Source: Pseudomonas saponiphila (lineage in GTDB: Bacteria > Pseudomonadota > Gammaproteobacteria > Pseudomonadales > Pseudomonadaceae). From it: a stretch of 64,000 nt of DNA. Within the stretch, counting starts at the first letter, position 1. Each line of letters begins with the position of its first letter. The stretch spans positions 2,872,501 through 2,936,500 of the forward strand of contig NZ_FNTJ01000001.1 of NCBI RefSeq assembly GCF_900105185.1, given 5' to 3'. A model generated the notes under the pieces. It was not told where the DNA came from and did not search any database. It saw nothing but the letters and a program-made list of their open reading frames with translations. Below, one piece after another: positions 24,793-32,957 of this stretch. The position numbers and the translations under genes are program-made.

Positions 24793-25953
24793 ATGAATTT
24801 CCAACTCAGCCAAGAACAAGAAATGCTGGTGGACGCGGTTCGCAGTTTTGTCAGCAAGGAGTTGCTGCCCCACGAAGAGGCGGTGGACCGCGCCGATGAG
24901 GTCAGCGCCGACCTCGCCGGAGAAATCCGCAGCAAGGCCATCGCCGCCGGTTTCTATGCCTTCAACATGCCGGAGGAGGTGGGCGGCGGCGGCCTGGACT
25001 ACCTGTCCCAGGCGCTGATCGAGCGCGAGCTGGCCAAGTGTTCCTGGGCCCTGCATGTGTTCGTTGCGCGGCCGTCGAAGATCCTCATGGCCTGCACCGG
25101 CTCACAGATCGGCGACTACCTGCTGCCTTGCGTGCAAGGGCGCAAGGTCGATTGCTTCGCCCTGACCGAGCCCGGCGCCGGTTCCGATGCCAATGCGATC
25201 AAGACCCGCGCGGTGCGCGAGGGCGGCGACTTCGTGCTCAACGGCAGCAAGCACTTCATCAGCCACGCCGGGCATGCGGATTTCGCCATCGTGTTCGCGG
25301 TCACCGGCACCTATGAGCACAACGGCCGCCAGCGCAACGCGGTGACCGCGTTCCTGGTGGACCGCGACACCCCGGGCCTGACCATCCGCCGTGGCCCCAA
25401 GTGCGTGAGCAACCGTGGCTACCACACCTTCGAGATGTTCTTCGACGACTGCCGGGTGCCCGCCAACAAGGTGCTGGGGGAGGTGGGCAAGGGCTGGGAC
25501 GTGGCCAACGCCTGGCTCACCGCAGGGCGGGTGATGGTCGCGGCCAACTGCGTGGGGCAGGCCCAGCGCGCCCTGGATGCCTCCTTGCAATGGGCGGCGG
25601 ACCGCAAGCAGTTCGGCCAGGCCATCGGCAGTTACCAAGGGGTTTCGTTCAAGCTGGCGGACATGGCCACGCAGATCCGCGCCGCCGAGCTGTTGACCCT
25701 GCACACCGCCTGGAAGATGGACCAGGGCAGCATGACCGACGGCGAGGCCGGCATGGCCAAGCTGTTTGCCAGCGAGGTGCTGGGCCGGGTGGCCGACGAG
25801 GCGGTGCAGATCTACGGTGGCATGGGCCTGATGGATGAGGGGCCGGTGGAGCGCATCTGGCGCAACGCGCGGATCGAGCGGATCTGGGAGGGCACCTCGG
25901 AGATCCAGCGCCACATCATTTCCCGTGAACTGCTGCGGCCGCTGATGCGCTGA
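24793..25953 (+). CDS. Acyl-CoA dehydrogenase of the aru locus
   Basis: A 386-residue FAD enzyme of the acyl-CoA dehydrogenase family: FNMPEEVGGGGLDYLSQ, the FAD/substrate block CFALTEPGAGSDANAIKT, ISHAGHADFAIVFAV, and the C-terminal signature QIYGGMGLMDEGPVERIWR, IERIWEGTSEIQRHIISREL. The catalytic Glu lies near IWEGTSE. It should oxidise an acyl-CoA (to a 2-enoyl-CoA) and pass electrons to ETF. The start is the ATG of MNFQLSQEQEML at 24793; the frame upstream is REP sequence. It lies 21 bases before the acyl-CoA synthetase gene. The physiological substrate may be a guanidino- or amino-acyl-CoA from arginine, by context only. Confidence 0.88.
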   Translation: MNFQLSQEQEMLVDAVRSFVSKELLPHEEAVDRADEVSADLAGEIRSKAIAAGFYAFNMPEEVGGGGLDYLSQALIERELAKCSWALHVFVARPSKILMACTGSQIGDYLLPCVQGRKVDCFALTEPGAGSDANAIKTRAVREGGDFVLNGSKHFISHAGHADFAIVFAVTGTYEHNGRQRNAVTAFLVDRDTPGLTIRRGPKCVSNRGYHTFEMFFDDCRVPANKVLGEVGKGWDVANAWLTAGRVMVAANCVGQAQRALDASLQWAADRKQFGQAIGSYQGVSFKLADMATQIRAAELLTLHTAWKMDQGSMTDGEAGMAKLFASEVLGRVADEAVQIYGGMGLMDEGPVERIWRNARIERIWEGTSEIQRHIISRELLRPLMR

Positions 25954-25974
25954 ACGCCCTGGAGAACTGCCGTC

Positions 25975-28074
25975 ATGTCCCAGACTCTTCGTGACAATCT
26001 CAAGCGCCTGCTGGCCCCGCGGCATCTGGCCTTCGTCGGCGGGCGCAGCATGGCCCGGGCCCTCAGGCGCTGCGCCGAAGGCGGGTTTGCCGGGCCCATG
26101 TGGCTGGTCAACCCGCAGCATGCCGAGCTCGATGGCGTGCCCTGCGTGGCCAGCATCGAACAGCTGACTTGCGGCCCGGATGCGGTGTTCGTCGCCACCA
26201 ACCGCGAGCTGACCCTGAGCTGCGTCGCGGCGTTGGCGGCCAAGGGCGCCGGCGGAGCCATCTGCTACGCCTCGGGCTTTGCCGAAACCGGCGCCCAGGG
26301 CCAGGCCCTGCAGCAGCAATTGCTGCAGGCGGCCGGCAGCATGGCGCTGCTCGGCCCCAACTGTTACGGCCTGCTGGACTACCTGCACAGCGCCGCGCTG
26401 TGGCCGGTGGCCCATGGCGGTAAAGCGGTGCCGAGCGGGGTAGCGGTGCTGACCCAGAGCGGCAACTTTGCCTACAACCTGTCCATGAGCGACCGCTCGC
26501 TGCCGGTGGCCTACATGGCCTCGGTGGGCAATCAGGCGCAGCTGGGCATTGCCGAATTGATGGACGTGCTGCTGGACGAACCCCGGGTCACGGCCATCGG
26601 CTTGCATCTGGAAGGCTTGAAGAATGTGCCGGGCTTTGCCCGAGCGGCGTACAAGGCCCTGGAGAAGGGCATTCCGATCATCGCCCTGAAGACCGGGGTG
26701 TCGCAGATCGGTGCCGAGCTGGCCTTGAGTCACACCAGTTCGCTGTCGGGATCGGACGCGCTGTACGACGCGCTGTTCCAGCGCCTGGGGGTGATCCGGG
26801 TCAGCGGTCCGGTGAGCTTTGTCGAAACCTTGAAGGCCGCGTCCTGCGGCCAGCTGCCGGAAGGTCCGCGACTGATGGCCCTGGCCTGTTCCGGGGGCGA
26901 CGCCGGGCTGATCGCTGACTACGCCGAGCGCAACGGCCTGCAGTTGCCCAAGCTGGATGCCGAGCAATGCGCCGAGTTGGCCGAGGTGCTGCCGGGCTAC
27001 GCCAACCTGGTCAACCCGCTGGATTTCACCACCGCCATCTGGGGCGATGCCCAGGCCCTGCAAACCATGCTCGACAGCGCCCTGCGCACCCAGGCCGACA
27101 GCGCCATGCTGGTGCTGGACTACCCGGCCGAGTTCACCGGCGAGCGCAAGGAATGCGACCTGCTGCTGGAGCTGTTCTGCGCCGCGCTGCAACGCCACGG
27201 CCAGCGCGGCTTCGTCACTTCGGCCTTTCCCGAACTGCTGCCCGCCAGCGCCCGCGAGCGTCTGCATGCCCAGGGCATTCCCGCTTTGCAGGGGGTGGAG
27301 GATGGCCTGGCGGCCTGGGGCCGGATCGTCGCCTATCAGCAGCGGCGTCAGGCGCTGCTGGCCCTGGGCGAGGCGGCCCTGGTGCCGCTGTGCCCGCAGG
27401 CCTTGCATGGCGCCGGCGTGCTGCTGGACGAGTGGCAGTCCAAGCAGGCCCTGCGCGGCTTCGGCCTGAGTATTCCCGACGGCGTGCTGAGCAGCCCCGA
27501 GCAGGCCCTGAGCGCGGCGGCCGCTGTTGGTTATCCGCTGGTGCTCAAGGCGGTCAGCGCACAGTTGCCGCATAAGACCGAGGCCGGGGCGGTGGCCCTG
27601 AACCTCAAGGACCCTGAAGCCCTGAGCGCGGCCCTGCGCCTGATGCGCACGCGGGTGGCCGAGCATGCACCCGATGTGGCCTTTGATCGGGTGTTGCTGG
27701 AGCCCATGGCCGCGCCGCCCCTGGCGGAGCTGATTGTCGGCATCAAGCGCGAGAACGACTTCGGCCTGGCCCTGGTGATAGGCGCCGGCGGGGTGCTGGT
27801 GGAACTGCTCAAGGACAGCCGCAGCCTGCTGCTGCCCACCACCGAAGGGGCGATCCGCCAGGCCTTGCTGAGCCTGCGCAGCGCCGCCTTGCTGCAGGGT
27901 TTTCGCGGGCGCCCGGCGGCCGATCTTGGCGCGCTGGTGGCGGCCATCGGCGCGGTGGCGAACTATGCCTGCGAACACGCCGGGCAATTGCTGGAACTGG
28001 ATGTGAACCCATTGTTGGTCGGTGCCCAGGGCACCGTCGCGGTCGATGCGTTGATTCGCCTTGGCCAGGCTTGA
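25975..28074 (+). CDS. ADP-forming acyl-CoA synthetase family protein
   Basis: A 699-residue protein with the domain order of ADP-forming acetyl-CoA synthetases: CoA-binding Rossmann domain (HLAFVGGRSMARALRRC; MALLGPNCYG), succinyl-CoA-ligase-like domains (VAVLTQSGNFAYNL; ALSHTSSLSGSD with the His that is phosphorylated; LACSGGDAGLIADYAE), then an ATP-grasp domain from about residue 470 (YPLVLKAVSAQLPHKTEAGA, DVNPLLVGAQGTVAVDA). It should make an acyl-CoA from a carboxylate, ATP and CoA. In this operon that carboxylate could be 4-guanidinobutyrate or a relative formed after AruI. Start ATG 25975; the stop is followed by the aruI ribosome site GAGGAGAGA after a few bases. Confidence 0.87.
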   Translation: MSQTLRDNLKRLLAPRHLAFVGGRSMARALRRCAEGGFAGPMWLVNPQHAELDGVPCVASIEQLTCGPDAVFVATNRELTLSCVAALAAKGAGGAICYASGFAETGAQGQALQQQLLQAAGSMALLGPNCYGLLDYLHSAALWPVAHGGKAVPSGVAVLTQSGNFAYNLSMSDRSLPVAYMASVGNQAQLGIAELMDVLLDEPRVTAIGLHLEGLKNVPGFARAAYKALEKGIPIIALKTGVSQIGAELALSHTSSLSGSDALYDALFQRLGVIRVSGPVSFVETLKAASCGQLPEGPRLMALACSGGDAGLIADYAERNGLQLPKLDAEQCAELAEVLPGYANLVNPLDFTTAIWGDAQALQTMLDSALRTQADSAMLVLDYPAEFTGERKECDLLLELFCAALQRHGQRGFVTSAFPELLPASARERLHAQGIPALQGVEDGLAAWGRIVAYQQRRQALLALGEAALVPLCPQALHGAGVLLDEWQSKQALRGFGLSIPDGVLSSPEQALSAAAAVGYPLVLKAVSAQLPHKTEAGAVALNLKDPEALSAALRLMRTRVAEHAPDVAFDRVLLEPMAAPPLAELIVGIKRENDFGLALVIGAGGVLVELLKDSRSLLLPTTEGAIRQALLSLRSAALLQGFRGRPAADLGALVAAIGAVANYACEHAGQLLELDVNPLLVGAQGTVAVDALIRLGQA

Positions 28075-28084
28075 GGAGAGAGAC

Positions 28085-29692
28085 ATGCACGATCAGACCT
28101 TGACCGGTGGCCAGGCCCTGGTGCGCCTGCTGGCCGGCTACGGCGTCGACACAGTGTTCGGCATTCCCGGGGTGCACACCCTGGAGCTGTATCGCGGCCT
28201 GCCGGGCAGCGGCATCCGCCATGTGCTGACCCGGCATGAACAGGGCGCGGGCTTCATGGCCGACGGTTACGCCCGGGTCAGCGGCAAGCCCGGGGTGTGC
28301 TTCGTCATCAGCGGCCCGGGGGTGACCAACGTCGCCACGCCGATTGGCCAGGCCTACGCCGACTCGATTCCGCTGCTGGTGATTTCCAGCGTCAACCACA
28401 GCGCCAGCCTGGGCAAGGGCTGGGGCTCGCTGCACGAAACCCAGGACCAGCGCGCCATCACCGCGCCGATCACCGCGTTCTCGGCCCTGGCCCTGAGCCC
28501 GGAAGACCTGCCGGAGCTGCTGGCCCGGGCCTTTGCCGTGTTCGACAGCGAGCGCCCGCGCCCGGTGCACATCAGCGTGCCCCTGGATGTGCTGGCGGCG
28601 AAAGTCGCCCGCGACTGGACCGGCGAGGTGCGCCGGCGCCCGGCTCGTGGCCCGGCCGCCGCGGCAGATATCCAGCAGGCGGCCGACACACTGCGCCGCG
28701 CCAAGCGGCCGATGATCATCGCCGGTGGTGGCGCGCTGCACGCGGCCGAGCAGTTGCGAGCCTTGAGCACGCGCCTGGGCGCGGTGTTCTTCAGCAGCGT
28801 GGCGGGCAAGGGGCTGCTGCCGGAGGAGGCGCCGCTCAATGCCGGATCGACCTTGTGCGTGGAGCCCGGCTGGCAGTTGATCAGTCAGGCCGACGTGGTG
28901 CTGGCGGTGGGCACCGAGATGGCCGACACCGACTATTGGCGTGAGCGCCTGCCGCTGAACGGCGAGCTGCTGCGCCTGGATATCGACTCACGCAAGTTCA
29001 ATGACTTCTACCCGTGTGCGGTGGCTTTGCACGGCGATGCCCGCGCCACCCTGGACGTCTTGCTCCAGGCCTTGCCATCCACACCGGCCGAAGCGGGGGC
29101 GGCGATTCACGCGGTGGCCGATCTGCGCCAGGCGGTGCAGAACGGGCAGGGGCCCTTGCAGCAGATTCATCGCTCGATCCTGCAACGGATTGCCGCCGAG
29201 CTGCCGGAACACGGCTTTATCGCCAGCGACATGACCCAGCTGGCCTACAGCGGCAACTACCTGTACCCGAGCCGCGCTACTCGCAGCTGGCTGCACCCCA
29301 CCGGCTACGGCACCCTGGGCTACGGTTTGCCGGCGGGCATCGGCGCCAAGCTCGGTGCTCCCGAGCGTCCGGGGCTGGTGCTGGTGGGCGATGGCGGTTT
29401 TCTCTACACCGTGCAGGAGTTGGCCACGGCGCTGGAGGAGCTGGACAGCCCGCTGGTGGTGCTGCTGTGGAACAACGACGCCCTGGGGCAGATCCGCGAC
29501 GACATGCTCGATTTGAACATCGAGCCCATCGGCGTGCTGCCGCGCAACCCGGATTTTGCCGCCCTGGCCCGGGCCTTCGGTTGCAGCGTCAGCCAACCCG
29601 CCAGCCTCGACGAGTTGCAACAGGCGCTGCGCGAAGGCTTTGCCCGCAAGGGCGTGAGCCTGATCGAACTCAAGCACGCCTGCGCGCGCTGA
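28085..29692 (+). CDS. aruI: 2-ketoarginine decarboxylase (TPP enzyme)
   Basis: A 535-residue thiamine diphosphate enzyme: catalytic Glu in VLTRHEQGAGFMADGYARVSG, and the TPP/Mg motif GDGGFLYTVQELATALEEL ending with LLWNND. The three-domain layout is that of acetolactate synthase-like decarboxylases. With aruH directly downstream it matches the arginine transaminase pathway of P. aeruginosa: AruI converts 5-guanidino-2-oxopentanoate to 4-guanidinobutyraldehyde and CO2. The ATG at 28085 is chosen for the very strong GAGGAGAGA just upstream; a frame-start at 28061 lies inside the upstream gene. It is 10 bases after the acyl-CoA synthetase stop and 27 before aruH. The aruRS regulators are not nearby. 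Confidence 0.92.
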   Translation: MHDQTLTGGQALVRLLAGYGVDTVFGIPGVHTLELYRGLPGSGIRHVLTRHEQGAGFMADGYARVSGKPGVCFVISGPGVTNVATPIGQAYADSIPLLVISSVNHSASLGKGWGSLHETQDQRAITAPITAFSALALSPEDLPELLARAFAVFDSERPRPVHISVPLDVLAAKVARDWTGEVRRRPARGPAAAADIQQAADTLRRAKRPMIIAGGGALHAAEQLRALSTRLGAVFFSSVAGKGLLPEEAPLNAGSTLCVEPGWQLISQADVVLAVGTEMADTDYWRERLPLNGELLRLDIDSRKFNDFYPCAVALHGDARATLDVLLQALPSTPAEAGAAIHAVADLRQAVQNGQGPLQQIHRSILQRIAAELPEHGFIASDMTQLAYSGNYLYPSRATRSWLHPTGYGTLGYGLPAGIGAKLGAPERPGLVLVGDGGFLYTVQELATALEELDSPLVVLLWNNDALGQIRDDMLDLNIEPIGVLPRNPDFAALARAFGCSVSQPASLDELQQALREGFARKGVSLIELKHACAR

Positions 29693-29719
29693 CCATCCCT
29701 TTTTGCCTGGAGCCTGAGC

Positions 29720-30928
29720 ATGCGCTTTTCTCAACTGACCCAACGTATTGCCGGAGACGGCGCCGCCGCCTGGGACATTCACTACCGGGCCCTGGCCAAG
29801 CGCGAGCGCGGCGAGCAGGTCTGGTTGCTGTCGGTGGGCGACCCGGATTTCGACACCCCCCAGCCCATCGTCCAGGCGGCCATCGACAGCCTGCAGGCCG
29901 GCCACACCCATTACGCCGACGTGCGCGGCAAGCGCGCCCTGCGCGAGGCCATCGCCCGGCGCCATGAGCAGCGCAGCGGGCAAGTGGTGGCGGCCGAGCA
30001 GGTGGTGGTGCTGGCCGGTGCCCAGTGCGCCCTGTACAGCGTGGCCCAATGCCTTCTGGACCCGGGTGACGAGGTGATAGTGGCCGAGCCGATGTACGTC
30101 ACCTATGAAGCGGTGTTCGGCGCCTGCAACGCCCAGGTGGTGCCGCTGCCGGTGCGGGCCGAGGACGGCTTTCGGGTGCAGCCCGAGGCGGTGGCCGCGC
30201 GCATCACCGGCAAGACGCGGGCCCTGGTGCTCAACAGCCCGCACAACCCCACCGGCGCCAGCATCCCCCGGGCGACCTGGGAGGCCCTGGCGGCGCTGTG
30301 CATCGAACATGACCTGTGGCTGATCTGCGACGAGGTCTACAGCGAACTGCTATTCGAGGGCGAGCACGTCAGCCCGGCCAGCCTGCCGGGCATGGCCGAA
30401 CGCACCGCGACCCTCAACAGCCTGTCCAAGTCCCACGCCATGACCGGCTGGCGCCTGGGCTGGGTGGTGGCGCCGACGGCCCTGGCCGCGCACCTGGAAA
30501 ACCTCGCCCTGTGCATGCTCTACGGCTCGCCGGAATTCATCCAGGACGCCGCCATCGTGGCCCTGGAGCAACCCTTGCCGCAGCTGCGGGACATGGCCGA
30601 AGCCTACCGCCAGCGCCGGGATCTGGTCTGCGACTGCCTGGCCGATTGCCCCGGCGCCCGGCCCCTGAAACCCGATGGCGGCATGTTCGTCATGGTCGAC
30701 ATTCGCGCCACCGGACTCAGCGCCCAGGCCTTCAGCGAGCGCCTGCTGGACGAGCAGGGCGTCTCGGTGCTGGCCGGCGAAGCCTTCGGCCCCAGCGCCG
30801 CCGGGCATATCCGCCTGGGGCTGGTGCTGCAGCCCGAGGACCTGCGCGAAGCCTGCCGCCGTATTGCCCTGTGCGCCGCCCACTGCCTGAGCCGCCGCGG
30901 CGCCCCCGTCACCTTGCCTACCGCCTGA
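29720..30928 (+). CDS. aruH: Arginine:pyruvate transaminase
   Basis: A 402-residue class I/II aminotransferase: VGDPDFDTPQPIVQAAIDSL, VVLAGAQCALYSVAQCLL, LVLNSPHNPTGASI, CDEVYSELLFEGEHVSPASL, and the PLP lysine in SLSKSHAMTGWRLGWV (residue 237). It is very close to AruH of P. aeruginosa as I remember it, and follows aruI. It moves the alpha-amino group of L-arginine to pyruvate, giving 2-ketoarginine and alanine. Start ATG 29720 has CTGGAG 9 bases upstream. The gene at 9413 is a diverged paralogue. The final GAGGA is the ribosome site of the next gene. Confidence 0.92.
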   Translation: MRFSQLTQRIAGDGAAAWDIHYRALAKRERGEQVWLLSVGDPDFDTPQPIVQAAIDSLQAGHTHYADVRGKRALREAIARRHEQRSGQVVAAEQVVVLAGAQCALYSVAQCLLDPGDEVIVAEPMYVTYEAVFGACNAQVVPLPVRAEDGFRVQPEAVAARITGKTRALVLNSPHNPTGASIPRATWEALAALCIEHDLWLICDEVYSELLFEGEHVSPASLPGMAERTATLNSLSKSHAMTGWRLGWVVAPTALAAHLENLALCMLYGSPEFIQDAAIVALEQPLPQLRDMAEAYRQRRDLVCDCLADCPGARPLKPDGGMFVMVDIRATGLSAQAFSERLLDEQGVSVLAGEAFGPSAAGHIRLGLVLQPEDLREACRRIALCAAHCLSRRGAPVTLPTA

Positions 30929-30937
30929 GGAATGTCC

Positions 30938-31666
30938 ATGAAGGTACTGATCGTCCACGCCCACCCCGAGCCGCAATCCTTTACCGCCGCCTTGCGCGAC
31001 CAGGCCCGCAGCACCCTGGAGGCCCAGGGGCATCAGGTGCAGGTCAGCGACCTGTACGCCATGCACTGGAACCCGGTGGCCAGCGCCGCCGACTTTGGCG
31101 CCCGGGATAATCCGGATTACCTGGTGTACGCCCTGGAGCAGCGCCTGGGGGTGAAGAACGCTAGCATCGCTGCCGACATCCAGGGCGAGTTGGACAAGCT
31201 GCTGTGGGCCGACCTGCTGATCCTGAATTTCCCGGTGTTCTGGTTCTCGGTGCCGGCCATGCTCAAGGGCTGGATCGACCGGGTGCTGGTGTCGGGGGTG
31301 TGTTATGGCGGCAAGCGTTTCTATGACCAGGGCGGGCTGGCGGGCAAGAAAGCCCTGGTGACCCTGACCCTAGGCGGGCGCGAACACATGTTTGGCGAAG
31401 GCGCGATCCACGGGCCGCTGGAGGACATGCTGCGCCCGCTGCTGCGGGGCACTTTGGCTTATGTTGGCTGCGACGTACTGGAGCCGTTCGTGGCCTGGCA
31501 CGTGCCGTACATCAGCCAGGAAGCCCGAGAAGCATTCCTGCACAGCTACCGGCAGCGCCTGGAGCACCTTGCAGATGAGCAACCGCTGCGGTTCCCGCGC
31601 CTGGATCAATTCGACGAAGCCCTGCATCCCCTCCCGGCCAGAACTCCCGCCCCACGCCTTGCGTAG
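30938..31666 (+). CDS. NAD(P)H:quinone oxidoreductase of the flavodoxin-like fold
   Basis: A 242-residue protein of the NQO/MdaB-like family: KVLIVHAHPEPQSFTAALRD at the start, then WADLLILNFPVFWFSVPAML, KGWIDRVLVSGVCYGGKRFYD and LVTLTLGGREHMF. It should reduce quinones or similar acceptors with NAD(P)H using FAD. ATG at 30938 has GAGGA six bases upstream; another ATG two codons earlier is possible. Last gene of the aru operon; the same gene order next to aruH is known in P. aeruginosa (PA4975). The TAG stop lies inside the GTAGGAGC of the REP that IS copy 2 interrupts, so the REP defines the protein end. Confidence 0.88.
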   Translation: MKVLIVHAHPEPQSFTAALRDQARSTLEAQGHQVQVSDLYAMHWNPVASAADFGARDNPDYLVYALEQRLGVKNASIAADIQGELDKLLWADLLILNFPVFWFSVPAMLKGWIDRVLVSGVCYGGKRFYDQGGLAGKKALVTLTLGGREHMFGEGAIHGPLEDMLRPLLRGTLAYVGCDVLEPFVAWHVPYISQEAREAFLHSYRQRLEHLADEQPLRFPRLDQFDEALHPLPARTPAPRLA

Positions 31667-31734
31667 GAGCCGGCTTGCCGGCGAACAGGCCTGCAAGCCT
31701 TGCATCGCCTGGGCGGATGCCTTCGCTGGCAAGC
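31663..31734. repeat. REP unit interrupted by IS copy 2 (left part)
   Basis: From GTAGGAGCCGGCTTGCCGG at 31663 to TTCGCTGGCAAGC at 31734, where the IS begins. The arm continues as AGCCAGCTCC at 32958. Confidence 0.9.
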
Positions 31735-31791
31735 TGTTGTGGCTCAATATTCCTGGACCACTCTGTAGGAGTTTCAACCTAAGGAAGCATC

Positions 31792-32088
31792 ATGGGATTT
31801 CGGGTTGTTAGCGCTGAAGAAAAGGCTGAAGCCATTCGCTTGGTCGTGGAAATGAATTACTCGGTGCCTAAGGCATGTGAGCAAACCGGGGTTGGACCTA
31901 CAGCCCTGCGACGCTGGGTCGCCAGATGGCGCAAGGAGCATGAAGGAGCCTTGCTGCCCACACGCCCTCAGGACCAGGAACTGATTGATTCACTGCAGGC
32001 CAGACTCGCCTTGCTGGAAGCCGAGAATAGCGTCCTAAAAAAGCAATTGCCCTCTCATCTGAAGGTGCTGTTCAGCCGAATCAAATGA
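31792..32088 (+). CDS. IS3-family transposase orfA (HTH protein), copy 2
   Basis: A 98-residue protein identical to orfA of copy 1, with HTH (residues about 8-50) and leucine zipper (about 65-88). ATG at 31792 follows AAGGAAGC. Stop TGA overlaps the orfB ATG. The in-frame slippery site at 32037 lies 15 codons before its end; slipping there by -1 continues without a stop into orfB and gives an OrfAB transposase of roughly 375 residues, the usual active form in this family. Confidence 0.93.
   Translation: MGFRVVSAEEKAEAIRLVVEMNYSVPKACEQTGVGPTALRRWVARWRKEHEGALLPTRPQDQELIDSLQARLALLEAENSVLKKQLPSHLKVLFSRIK
32037..32043 (+). promoter_or_regulatory. Slippery heptamer A-AAA-AAG for programmed -1 frameshift
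   Basis: In the orfA frame the codons are CTA AAA AAG, giving the canonical A_AAA_AAG heptamer. The -1 frame is then open through GCA ATT GCC up to the orfB ATG. Confidence 0.85.
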
Positions 32089-32918
32089 TCGAGGGTTTGA
32101 AAGGACAGCTCTCCATTCGGCACTGCTGCCGACTTCTGGGCGTGCCTCGCAGCAGCTATTACGCCAAGCCCGTGGCCCGGTCTGAACCTGGGGTCGAGCG
32201 GCGACTGGAAAAGACCATTCGGCAGCTGCACCGGGAGCATCGAGGTGCCCTGGGCGCCCGGGGATTTGCCAGGGAACTCAAAAAACAGGGCGTAGCGGTT
32301 GGGCGCCATCGTATGGGCCGTCTGATGAAAAACCTTGGGCTGGTCAGGCGACGAGCCCGTTACGCTCACTATCGTCGGACCGGAAAGCCCAGCAATACCG
32401 CAGCCAATGTCCTTGATCGTCGCTTTAATCCTGCATCACCCAATACGTTTTGGGCCGGAGACATCACTTACATTCGCGTCGGTGGAAGCTGGCTGTACCT
32501 GGCAATCGTGATGGATTTGTTTTCACGTCGGATCGTCGGCTGGGCCTTTTCCAGGACCGCCGATGCCGAGCTGTCGCTCAAGGCGTTGCGGCTGGCTGTT
32601 GGCATACGTCGGCCTGGTTCAGCGCTGGTATTCCACTCGGACCAGGGCTGCCAATACACAGCGGATCGCTTTGTCGAATACCTGGCTGAAAAGCAGATCG
32701 TGCAGAGCATGAGTCGACGCGCAAACTGCTGGGACCACGCGGTGGTGGAGCGTTATTTCCGGACACTGAAACACGATTGGTCGCCTGAAAATGGCTACCA
32801 GAATCATTTTGAGGCGCAGAAGGATGTGATGGATTTCATTGCCCATTACAACCATCGGCGTTGCCACAGTGCCTCGAACGATCTGCCGCCCGCTGCTTTT
32901 GAAAGGCTGGCGGCCTAA
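32085..32918 (+). CDS. IS3-family transposase orfB (DDE integrase), copy 2
   Basis: A full-length 277-residue integrase-like protein: N-terminal HTH_21 region (CCRLLGVPRSSYYAKP), then the rve core with the DDE triad: D in WAGDITYIRVGG, D in VFHSDQGCQYTADRF, E in AVVERYFRTLKHDW. Next to the catalytic Glu it reads CWDHAVVE, whereas copy 1 and IS3-family members in general read CWDNAVVE (or AVME). That Asn-to-His change could weaken activity. ATG 32085 overlaps the orfA stop. Confidence 0.92.
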   Translation: MIEGLKGQLSIRHCCRLLGVPRSSYYAKPVARSEPGVERRLEKTIRQLHREHRGALGARGFARELKKQGVAVGRHRMGRLMKNLGLVRRRARYAHYRRTGKPSNTAANVLDRRFNPASPNTFWAGDITYIRVGGSWLYLAIVMDLFSRRIVGWAFSRTADAELSLKALRLAVGIRRPGSALVFHSDQGCQYTADRFVEYLAEKQIVQSMSRRANCWDHAVVERYFRTLKHDWSPENGYQNHFEAQKDVMDFIAHYNHRRCHSASNDLPPAAFERLAA

Positions 32919-32957
32919 TGCTCCTACAGAGTGGTCCAAAAAAGCTGGACCACTACA

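Larger units (their letters stand above)
31735..32957 (+). mobile_element. IS3-family insertion sequence, copy 2 (1223 bp), full-length ORFs
   Basis: Begins TGTTGTGG, ends CCACTACA. The terminal inverted repeats are about 37 bp, imperfect outside and perfect over TGGACCACTCTGTAGGAG inside. It is flanked by a 3-bp duplication AGC (31732-31734 and 32958-32960). Removing the IS and one AGC restores a perfect REP arm, TTCGCTGGCAAGCCAGCTCC. A 3-bp duplication fits the IS3 or IS150 subgroup. The right end also folds on itself (AGTGGTCC, then GGACCACT), which may stop outside transcription. Confidence 0.95.

Noticed and set aside
25102-28086. A 994-codon open frame on the minus strand, antisense to the acyl-CoA dehydrogenase and acyl-CoA synthetase genes
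   Set aside because: High-GC third positions in the real genes leave the mirror frame open. The product is a low-complexity Gln/His/Gly/Ala-rich sequence with no domain, and the plus-strand genes are clearly recognisable.
10860-32957. Composite transposon carrying the kgu and aru genes
   Set aside because: The outer ends lack a matching target duplication, copy 2 has its own complete duplication, and the content is typical core Pseudomonas metabolism.
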